Part shown: positions 8,513 through 15,781 of the stretch, in pieces | Layout of the letters: each line of letters opens with the position of its first letter | Numbering within the stretch: the stretch's first letter is position 1 | Source: Pectobacterium cacticida | Lineage (GTDB): Bacteria > Pseudomonadota > Gammaproteobacteria > Enterobacterales > Enterobacteriaceae | Assembly (NCBI RefSeq): GCF_036885195.1 | Contig: NZ_CP133656.1 | Coordinates: 1,674,001 to 1,738,000, forward strand | DNA length: 64,000 nucleotides | Direction: 5' to 3' | Program-made: the position numbers and the translations under genes | The notes under the pieces: model-generated | Told to the model about the DNA's origin: nothing | Databases searched by the model: none | Seen by the model: the letters and a program-made list of their open reading frames with translations, nothing else

Positions 8513-8974
8513 ATTGGCTTCCTTTTATTCTCGTCGCGCCTGCATTCTATGGTGTTAAAATTTTATGATCAATTCTTTAACCTATAATGGGCTATCGATG
8601 GGCACCACAGCATGTATATTGTACTACAATGATGACTTACCGAGCTGAATGACGCTTCAGTGTGACCATGATACCCGCGATTGGCGCGGGCATAGATGAT
8701 GATTTTTTTCCATGTCAATATTCAGTATGGTAGAAAATGGCGGAATTTCTGATGGATAGATCATAAATTTGATTATTTCGTTATCAAGCGCTCTTATTGC
8801 GATGCTGACCAATACTGGGTATACGCGATAAATATAAGAGCAAGGTAATCATCCTCACGCTAAGAAATTAATTAATTTCCTATTGTGACAGAAATATTAA
8901 ATTTTTATTTCAGTATAGACATTATCTGCCAGCTGTCATAGCTTACTATTTTACCCCATGAGAAAGGTAATAAA
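8513..8974. other. Divergent intergenic region with a GC-rich hairpin
   Basis: AT-rich 462-base region that must hold the promoters of the toxin-like gene (minus) and the Arc-like gene (plus). A hairpin at 8672-8692 (CCCGCG / CGCGGG, 5-base loop) is followed 14-20 bases later by a run of seven T, so a short RNA could end there. No ORF of interest was found. Confidence 0.4.
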
Positions 8975-9256
8975 ATGAGTGAGATATCAAGTTTGTCCCT
9001 GAAAATTTCTCCCGAGCTGAAAGAAAAAATTAAAGCTGCAGCTGTCGAAAATGGTGTATCCATTAGCGCAGAAGTGAGTGCTCGATTGCTGAAGAGCTTT
9101 GACGATATTCATCAGCCTTCCGCTTTGTCTTCTGAATCCGTTGATAATCAGGCCACTGAAGAAATTGGTACTGAAGCGCCATTAACGCAGAAAGAGCTGA
9201 AGAAACTTCGGGAGCTACTGAAAGGAAAATCCAAATCAGCTTCCAGAAAAAAATAG
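8975..9256 (+). CDS. Arc-like ribbon-helix-helix DNA-binding protein
   Basis: A 93-residue protein. Residues about 4-48 (SSLSLKISPELKEKIKAAAV, then ENGVSISAEVSARLLKSF) form an Arc/MetJ-type ribbon-helix-helix: an alternating beta strand, then two helices. After a polar linker there is a basic tail (LTQKELKKLRELLKGKSKSA and onwards). Such proteins dimerise and bind DNA through the strand. The target is unknown; it may regulate itself or the divergent gene. ATG 8975 follows AAGG by six bases. A terminator follows, so it stands alone. Confidence 0.8.
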   Translation: MSEISSLSLKISPELKEKIKAAAVENGVSISAEVSARLLKSFDDIHQPSALSSESVDNQATEEIGTEAPLTQKELKKLRELLKGKSKSASRKK

Positions 9257-9303
9257 TTCTGTAGCGTATGATGATTTTCTAATGCTGTGTTAAATAAAAA
9301 ATA

Positions 9304-9345
9304 AGCGTCCAGACTGCCGTTTAAAAGCGTCTGGGCGTTTTTTTA
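9304..9345 (+). terminator. Rho-independent terminator after the Arc-like gene
   Basis: Stem AGCGTCCAGAC paired with GTCTGGGCGT (one G-U pair) around a loop of about 14 bases, then seven T. It lies 48 bases after the stop codon. Confidence 0.88.
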
Positions 9346-10043
9346 TAGTCTTATCAAAATACGGCAGTAGGTTTTAAAAATGGCAAACATTCATATTTTT
9401 AAATGCAGTGTCATTATCGTTATTTCCAGATAAAGATGTTAAATCCGATAGTGTTATTAAATTTATTGGGAGTTATTATTATTTATTTTTGATATCTATT
9501 ATTATCTGGCAAAGGTAAATTTGGTTATCAAAATGTTGCTTATCTTATAAATAGATAGATTTTAAATTAACGATCGATTAGATAGATATTAAAGTTCTAC
9601 GTTAAGAAATATAAAGATTATCAACATAAGGCCGATACCGTCTTTGGTGTGGCAAAAATGAGACCTGACTGATATTGACGCGTTATTGCGACTATTAAAT
9701 TTTAATAGCCGTGACGATATTGCTTTGAGATTCAATCGAAGATAAGAAACCCAGTGTTGAATTCTGGCATGAGGTGCGTAGTCAGAGGCGAAGCGGTGGT
9801 TGAGAGGTAAAATTGTGTTTTTTTTACGCCAATCTCTGCAGGACTTCGCTTTCACAAACTGTATTCGTTTAGGTCAAATTGTTTACACCGTAAGAGAGGT
9901 GGTTGGTGAGTTTTTATCAGGACGGTATTAATGAATCTCATCGTCGCATGCCGGAGGCCTGACACGGGTATGCTTTTTGAAGGGATATTGCTTTTTATTA
10001 CCTGTTTTTAAATTGATTGAGATGTTTAATTAAGGAGATGTTA
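9346..10043. other. AT-rich intergenic region before the chemoreceptor
   Basis: About 700 bases with no supported gene. A minus-strand ORF at 9589-9855 (88 codons) has no recognisable features and is probably chance. The main content is a good sigma-28 promoter at 9612-9638, which implies a chemoreceptor leader of about 400 bases. The composition is markedly more AT-rich than the flanking genes. Confidence 0.45.
9612..9638 (+). promoter_or_regulatory. Sigma-28 (FliA) promoter for the chemoreceptor
   Basis: TAAA (9612-9615), 15 bases, then GCCGATAC (9631-9638). Against the flagellar consensus TAAA-N15-GCCGATAA only the last base differs. No other sigma-28 candidate was seen before the chemoreceptor start at 10044. 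This ties the receptor to the fliA regulon. The distance of about 400 bases to the start codon is longer than usual. Confidence 0.6.
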
Positions 10044-11702
10044 ATGGGTTTTTCCAACTGGCGTATAGGATATCGATTAGGTGCAGGGTTTTCTTTTTTA
10101 GTATTGATGCTGTTATTAATCGGTGGCGTTGCTATGTCGAAGTTAGGACACTTTCATGAAAGTATGGATGATATTGTCTTGCAAAATTATCCACTAACCG
10201 TAAAAAGCCATGATCTGATCAATGAACTCAATGGTTATCTCAATAATCAACAGTTGCTGCTGTTACTCAAATCCCAAAGCGAAATCAATAAACAATTGAC
10301 GGTTAATGACGCGCATTCTAAAAATATATCTTCACTCATGGAGTATTTAAATCAGTCTGTAAGTGATGATAAATCGATCACTGTGCTACGGGATATTGGC
10401 AGTATCCGTAGTGATTTCCTGGACTCTGCGAAAAAACTTACTTCGTTTATTATTGCGGGAAATACTGAGGCAGCAGCCCAAGAATACTTTAATGTAACAC
10501 GCGTGTTGCAGGGAAAATATACCAGTAAAGTCAATGAATTTATCGGCATACAGAATGAAAAAATGTCATCGTCAGCCCAGGAAGTGGGAAGGAGCTATCA
10601 AAATGCGCTGATGATTCTTGCCACCATTATTATCAGCAGTACGTTGGCTGGATTGGTTATTGCTGCGTTAATTACCAGGAGCGTCACTCGACCGCTACAG
10701 GACGCGCTAGCGCTAGCCGATAATGTTGCAAAAGGTGATTTGAGCTCGGAAATTTTTACCCACAGTAAAGACGAGACAGGTCAACTATTGTTAGCCCTGA
10801 ATAATATGAACCATAGTTTAAGGCACATTGTCAGTCAGGTTCGTGATGGTGCTGAAACCATTTCTAGCGCCTCAGCGCAAATTGCCGCAGGCAATCAGGA
10901 TCTCTCCGCCAGAACGGAAGAACAGGCCAGTTCATTGGAGGAAACCGCATCGTCAATGGAACAGTTGACGTCGACGATAAGAAACACTGCGGAGAATACG
11001 ACACAAGCAACAGATCTTGCGGTTAACGCATCGGAAACGGTAAAGAAAAGCGGCGCCATGATGGATAGGGTAACGCAGGAAATGCGAGGTATTCGCGATT
11101 CATCACAGCGTATGGTGGAAATTATTGGCGTCATTGATGGTATTGCCTTTCAAACTAATATCCTGGCGCTAAATGCCGCCGTTGAAGCGGCACGTGCTGG
11201 CGAACAGGGCAGAGGATTTGCCGTAGTCGCCAGCGAGGTGCGGGCACTGGCCCAACGAAGTGCGACGGCGGCAAAAGAAATCAAAGTGTTAATCGATGAA
11301 TCGTTCCGTAAAGTACAGGAGGGCATGGGGCTAGTGGAGGAAACCGGCGTCACGATGAATTCGCTGGTAGCCGATGTGCAAGGTGTAACGGGAATCATCA
11401 GTGAAATTGCACAGGCCAGTCGTGAACAAAGTGAAGGGATCCACCAAATTAACCAGGCCGTTGGGCAAATTGATACGACAACCCAGCAAAATGCCGCGTT
11501 AGTCGAAGAGTCTGCCGCTGCCGCTTTGGCTTTGCAGGATCAAGCTAAAAGCCTTGCGCATACGGTCGGCATATTCAATCTTGGGTCATCCTATAAGCGC
11601 GTTGCGTTAACGGAAAGCGCGGTTGCGCTTGCGGCACCTGAAAATATCAGAGCAGAAAAAAAACCAGCTAAAGCAGAATTGTCAGACTGGACGGCATATT
11701 AA
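10044..11702 (+). CDS. Methyl-accepting chemotaxis protein
   Basis: Inner-membrane chemoreceptor of about 552 aa. Order: first membrane helix (about 11-32), periplasmic four-helix-bundle sensor (about 33-190), second helix (about 191-212), HAMP (about 213-265), then the signalling coiled coil with hairpin tip GIAFQTNILALNAAVEAARA near residue 385. Methylation-type segments flank the tip (SSLEETASSMEQL and NAALVEESAAAA). The last five residues, DWTAY, fit the x-W-x-x-F/Y pattern of CheR-docking pentapeptides. Start ATG 10044 is chosen because TAAGGAG sits seven bases upstream; ATG 10038 is possible. Ligand unknown. Confidence 0.93.
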   Translation: MGFSNWRIGYRLGAGFSFLVLMLLLIGGVAMSKLGHFHESMDDIVLQNYPLTVKSHDLINELNGYLNNQQLLLLLKSQSEINKQLTVNDAHSKNISSLMEYLNQSVSDDKSITVLRDIGSIRSDFLDSAKKLTSFIIAGNTEAAAQEYFNVTRVLQGKYTSKVNEFIGIQNEKMSSSAQEVGRSYQNALMILATIIISSTLAGLVIAALITRSVTRPLQDALALADNVAKGDLSSEIFTHSKDETGQLLLALNNMNHSLRHIVSQVRDGAETISSASAQIAAGNQDLSARTEEQASSLEETASSMEQLTSTIRNTAENTTQATDLAVNASETVKKSGAMMDRVTQEMRGIRDSSQRMVEIIGVIDGIAFQTNILALNAAVEAARAGEQGRGFAVVASEVRALAQRSATAAKEIKVLIDESFRKVQEGMGLVEETGVTMNSLVADVQGVTGIISEIAQASREQSEGIHQINQAVGQIDTTTQQNAALVEESAAAALALQDQAKSLAHTVGIFNLGSSYKRVALTESAVALAAPENIRAEKKPAKAELSDWTAY

Positions 11703-11730
11703 TCGTCGGCCATAAGAGTAAGTCTTGATT

Positions 11731-11757
11731 GCCGCCATGGACGTCATGGCGGTATTT
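11731..11757. terminator. Hairpin between convergent chemoreceptor and PepSY genes
   Basis: Perfect 8-bp stem CCGCCATG / CATGGCGG with a 5-base loop, followed by TATTT. It lies between two convergent genes and probably ends transcription from the left; the T-tract is weak. Confidence 0.55.
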
Positions 11758-11816
11758 AAGGCGTGGTGCTGGGCGCGCGCTAACCACGTCAAAGCGGCGC
11801 TGTACGCGAGGTAAGC

Positions 11817-13304
11817 CTACTTCTGCTGACCAATATACCACCGAGCAGTATCAATCAGCAGGAAGATGAGTAGGCTGATCCCCATCACGGGCAAACTCAC
11901 CGCGAGCAGTAGCGTTATGCATGCAATAAGAATACGTTGTCCACGCGGAACCGATAAAAATGCCGACATCAAGGTATTAACGGGGTTTGTTGTGAGACGG
12001 CTTGACGGACGACGTATCCACCACATTCTATAGCCCCACACGATCATCGCACAGAGACCAACGCCGAATGCGGCAAGGATCAGTTGATTAGGCAAACCGA
12101 ATAATATGCCCATATGCGCGTCGACACCCCAGCGAGTGAGTTTTGCGGCGAGTGGGAAGGTAGTGAAATCCGTTTTGTCGATAATTTTCAGTGTCTCTGG
12201 ATCGACGGAGACGGCATCGACCTGTGTCGGCCAAGAGCGGTCAATCTCACTGACGGTCCAGGCGCGATGGGGTTGGTTGGCCGGACGGATCTCGATTTTG
12301 TCTGCATCAATGCCCGCATGACGCGCGCTGTTGAGCACATCATCAAATAACGACAGCGGATAGGTTTTGACATTTTCCATTGGCATTGACGCATGGTGTT
12401 CAGCGTGTTCATCTACCGCCATGTTATGTCCGCGCATTGCGTCATGGTGCGATATCAGGGTATTAACCGAAGGCGTTTGCCACCCCATTGCGGTACGTAC
12501 GCTAGCGATATGATTTCCCGCCCACTGCGACCAGGTTAATCCGGTAGCGGAAAAAAAGAGTAAACCAAGTATCAGGCTGAGTCCCATCGTGGTATGCCAA
12601 TGGCGCAACCGCTGTGTCTTCGCTACTGTCGATTGGCGATTTTTACCCTTTCTCCGTTTGGCGGCAGACGACATTTTGCGCGTTGACCACCAGATGACGA
12701 TTCCTCCTAACGCTGCAACCCACAGCCAGGACGCGGCTAACTCACTGTAATTGCGCCCGATATCGCCTAACAGCAGTCCGCGATGCAGATAATCAAGCCA
12801 GGTACGAAATGGCAGTACGCCACTGGTGCCGTAAACCACTTCACTGCCTCGATTTTCCAGTGATACGGGATCGATGAAGACAGCCCGGCTTTCTGACGGC
12901 CCTAATCCCGGTAAGGCGAACATTACGCGGGTTGTTTCTCCCGATGTGGGGGCAGGGCGTATCGCAAGTAATTTTGCATCCTGATAATGCGTAAAGCCGG
13001 CTTGTGCCGCTCGAATTTGTTCTGACAGCGGGTGTGGCGTGCCTCGGCTATCGGTAAAAAGCTGGTGTGCGTACAGATGGTTTTCAATCTGCGGCGTCAA
13101 CACATACAGTGTTCCCGTTAACGCGGCGATAAAAATGAATGGCCCAACAAAAAGACCAATATAGAAATGAATTCGGATGAATAGAGCAATGATCGCGGCA
13201 CGCGGCGATACACCGTTTACTTTGGCGTGATTCGGTGGTGAGTCGTTATCTGGGCGAAAGCCGGAAGCCGCGCCAGTAGATGAAAGCTGATCTGGGTGTG
13301 TCAT
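11817..13304 (-). CDS. PepSY-associated membrane protein
   Basis: Inner-membrane protein of 495 aa with four or five helices. The first (about 38-62, IHFYIGLFVGPFIFIAALTG) carries the PepSY_TM signature. A large periplasmic part follows, then further helices near 190-205, 240-262 and 405-430, and a C-terminal pair near 450-490. A second periplasmic section is rich in His and Met (GHNMAVDEHAEHHASMPMEN). Such proteins are found with siderophore receptors or copper genes and are proposed to act in metal reduction or uptake. Cotranscribed with the upstream DUF2946 gene. Role inferred from family and context. Confidence 0.82.
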   Translation of the reverse strand: MTHPDQLSSTGAASGFRPDNDSPPNHAKVNGVSPRAAIIALFIRIHFYIGLFVGPFIFIAALTGTLYVLTPQIENHLYAHQLFTDSRGTPHPLSEQIRAAQAGFTHYQDAKLLAIRPAPTSGETTRVMFALPGLGPSESRAVFIDPVSLENRGSEVVYGTSGVLPFRTWLDYLHRGLLLGDIGRNYSELAASWLWVAALGGIVIWWSTRKMSSAAKRRKGKNRQSTVAKTQRLRHWHTTMGLSLILGLLFFSATGLTWSQWAGNHIASVRTAMGWQTPSVNTLISHHDAMRGHNMAVDEHAEHHASMPMENVKTYPLSLFDDVLNSARHAGIDADKIEIRPANQPHRAWTVSEIDRSWPTQVDAVSVDPETLKIIDKTDFTTFPLAAKLTRWGVDAHMGILFGLPNQLILAAFGVGLCAMIVWGYRMWWIRRPSSRLTTNPVNTLMSAFLSVPRGQRILIACITLLLAVSLPVMGISLLIFLLIDTARWYIGQQK

Positions 13305-13399
13305 GTCACTCTCTGAAATTTTTTAATAAAAAAATCGGTCATCATGCCGGAAAGGGAATGATGCGACAGACTATCAATGTGCTAAGGCAGGGACGTCTT

Positions 13400-13840
13400 T
13401 CAGAAAGGTGGGGCGCGAACTACAGGAGACGTATAACGAGCCGGAGAAATAAGACGCGAAACGAAGCGTACAATTCGCGTTTCGGATAAAATCGAGGCCA
13501 ACGGAGGATGGGATGAACCTGAAGCGAAGAGCGCAGGTGTATATGCAAAAAGGACACAGTAACCGCAAGCGGCATGATCGCTCGGCATAGACGATGACGA
13601 GTGAGAAGAGCCATGCCCTGCGTGATGGTCCTGTGTGGCTACCGCGTCGTTGTGATGGGAAGAGGCTGTTGCGCCTTCTTTATTGGACTTATATTCATGC
13701 AACTGATGCTCATAGGAAACCGGTTCGCGATCGTGAAGTATCCGAATTTGTGAAATCACCGGAGCAACGAAGATGGTCAGGATAGCGAAGATGCCGACCC
13801 AGGCTGGAAAACTTCGTCTTAACAACGTGGATAAAAGCAT
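13400..13840 (-). CDS. DUF2946 family protein, His-rich
   Basis: A 146-residue protein with an N-terminal membrane anchor or signal (about residues 11-31, FPAWVGIFAILTIFVAPVIS). A His-rich loop follows (HHNDAVATQDHHAGHGSSHS), then the DUF2946 mark SDHAACGYCVLFAYTPAL with a conserved CGYC pair. Relatives occur beside PepSY proteins, copper genes or TonB receptors. The histidines and cysteines suggest metal binding, but no function is established. First gene of a two-gene operon; the PepSY gene follows 95 bases on. Confidence 0.75.
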   Translation of the reverse strand: MLLSTLLRRSFPAWVGIFAILTIFVAPVISQIRILHDREPVSYEHQLHEYKSNKEGATASSHHNDAVATQDHHAGHGSSHSSSSMPSDHAACGYCVLFAYTPALFASGSSHPPLASILSETRIVRFVSRLISPARYTSPVVRAPPF

Positions 13841-14212
13841 AGCAGTCTTAATTCAACGTACCAGGTTCGTTAAGGGTAGCTACTTTACTTGTCTCTGCTT
13901 TGTTACACAAATGTTTATACTGGCAGATGCGGAACGCGTGATGAACGGCCGTTAAAATTTATTAGTCAACTCATCAGTAGCTCGTCAAAAAATTCCGCTG
14001 CGTAAACGGAAAAATCCTACGCCTACGTTGGGCGATCTTCGTTATAGTCCGACATTATTTCCCATTTACCATGCAGATTATTGTGCTTTAGCGTTCTCGT
14101 TGTTTAAACGCTGACCTATTATGATTAACAATATCTTTATCAAGTTGTCGGGAAGCTAACTTATCCATTAATATGGATTTTAGTTGATTGAAGCACATGA
14201 ACAGGGGGAGCT
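13841..14212. other. Divergent promoter region DUF2946 / opgG
   Basis: 372 bases between divergently transcribed genes, AT-rich towards opgG. It must hold promoters for both operons. I looked for a Fur-type 19-bp palindrome because of the PepSY gene and did not find one. No small gene is evident. Confidence 0.4.
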
Positions 14213-15781
14213 GTGCTGAATAATAAATTTGGGTTAAAACAGCGGGTTGCCAGCCTTCGCTGGCTGTCTGCCGCCGTTATGCTGCCGATATGTGCAGCAC
14301 CCGCGTGGGCATTCTCTATTGAGGATGTGGCGCAACGGGCAGAAAAGCTGGCTGAAAAGGGGTTTGAAGCCCCGAAGAGCAATCTTCCTGCGCAATTCCG
14401 CGATATGAAGTTTGCGGACTATCAGCAAATTCGTTTCAAAAACGACAAATCATACTGGAATAATATACAGACGCCCTTCAAGCTCCAGTTTTATCATCAG
14501 GGGATGTATTTCGACACGCCGGTGAAAATCAATGAAGTCACCGCCACAACGGTTAACGAGATTAAATACTCGCCTGATTATTTTGATTTCGGTTCCGTCA
14601 ATCACGATCCTGAAACCGTTAAAAATCTTGGCTTTGCCGGTTTTAAGGTGCTTTATCCGATCAATAAAGCCGATAAAAACGATGAAATCGTCAGCATGCT
14701 GGGCGCCAGTTATTTCCGTGTCGTGGGCAAAGGTCAGGTTTACGGTTTGTCAGCGCGTGGTTTGGCTATTGATACGGCGCTGCCTTCAGGCGAAGAGTTT
14801 CCGCGTTTCCGCGAGTTCTGGATTGAACGTCCCCAACCCAATGAGAAACAGTTAGTTATCTATGCTCTGCTGGATTCGCCGCGAGCAACGGGTGCCTATC
14901 GTTTTACCGTTTATCCTGGTCGGGACAGCCGCGTAGACGTGCATGCTAAGGTGTTCATGCGTGATAAAGTGGGTAAACTGGGGATCGCGCCGCTGACGAG
15001 TATGTATCTATTTGGCCCAAACCAGCCTTCGCCAACGATAAACTATCGGCCCGCACTGCACGACTCTAACGGTCTTTCTATTCATGCCGGCAATGGCGAA
15101 TGGATCTGGCGTCCGCTGAATAATCCAAAGCATCTATCTGTCAGTACTTATGCGGTGGAAAACCCAAAAGGCTTTGGTCTTTTGCAGCGTGGTCGAGATT
15201 TTTCTGCCTATGAAGATCTTGATGATCGTTATGATTTACGGCCTAGTGGTTGGGTAGAACCTAAAGGCGAGTGGGGTAAAGGAAAAGTTGAGCTGGTTGA
15301 AATCCCTACAGCTGATGAAACCAACGACAATATCGTCGCCTTTTGGACACCTGACGTGTTGCCAGAGATTGGCAAACCACTGGATATCAAGTATCGCCTG
15401 CACTTCACTCGCGACGAAGATCAACTTCATTCTCCCAATATCGCCTATGTGAAACAGACTCGCCGTTCCACTGGTGATGTGAAGCAATCTAATTTGATCC
15501 GCCAACCTGATGGGACGATAGCATATATTATTGATTTTATAGGTAAAAACTTAAAAGAGCTGGATGAGCACACACCGGTCGCTTCACAAGCCAGTATTGG
15601 TGACAACGGTGAAATTGTAGAAAATAATGTCCGTTATAACCCTGTAACTCATGGCTGGCGTTTGACACTACGTATACGTGTGAAAGACGCAAAAAAACCG
15701 ACTGAAATGAGAGCGGCATTGGTTAACGGCGATACAACCTTGACGGAAACCTGGAGCAATCAGCTACCTGCTAATGAATAA
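14213..15781 (+). CDS. opgG: Glucans biosynthesis protein G (OpgG/MdoG)
   Basis: Periplasmic protein of 522 aa needed to make osmoregulated periplasmic glucans (branched beta-1,2/1,6 glucose oligomers). A Sec signal peptide (about residues 1-34, ending PICAAPAWA before FSIEDV) leads into the MdoG domain. That domain runs from EKLAEKGFEAPKSNLPAQF to the C-terminal Ig-like part. Start is GTG 14213, preceded by GGGGGAG at a good distance. The stop overlaps the opgH start by eight bases, the usual coupled arrangement. Loss of these glucans strongly reduces virulence in soft-rot bacteria. Confidence 0.97.
   Translation: MLNNKFGLKQRVASLRWLSAAVMLPICAAPAWAFSIEDVAQRAEKLAEKGFEAPKSNLPAQFRDMKFADYQQIRFKNDKSYWNNIQTPFKLQFYHQGMYFDTPVKINEVTATTVNEIKYSPDYFDFGSVNHDPETVKNLGFAGFKVLYPINKADKNDEIVSMLGASYFRVVGKGQVYGLSARGLAIDTALPSGEEFPRFREFWIERPQPNEKQLVIYALLDSPRATGAYRFTVYPGRDSRVDVHAKVFMRDKVGKLGIAPLTSMYLFGPNQPSPTINYRPALHDSNGLSIHAGNGEWIWRPLNNPKHLSVSTYAVENPKGFGLLQRGRDFSAYEDLDDRYDLRPSGWVEPKGEWGKGKVELVEIPTADETNDNIVAFWTPDVLPEIGKPLDIKYRLHFTRDEDQLHSPNIAYVKQTRRSTGDVKQSNLIRQPDGTIAYIIDFIGKNLKELDEHTPVASQASIGDNGEIVENNVRYNPVTHGWRLTLRIRVKDAKKPTEMRAALVNGDTTLTETWSNQLPANE

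Noticed and set aside
9589..9855. 88-codon minus-strand ORF before the chemoreceptor
   Set aside because: No ribosome-binding site or family features, and it overlaps the sigma-28 promoter.
13841..14212. Fur box for the PepSY/DUF2946 operon
   Set aside because: No 19-bp GATAATGAT-type palindrome was found on inspection.
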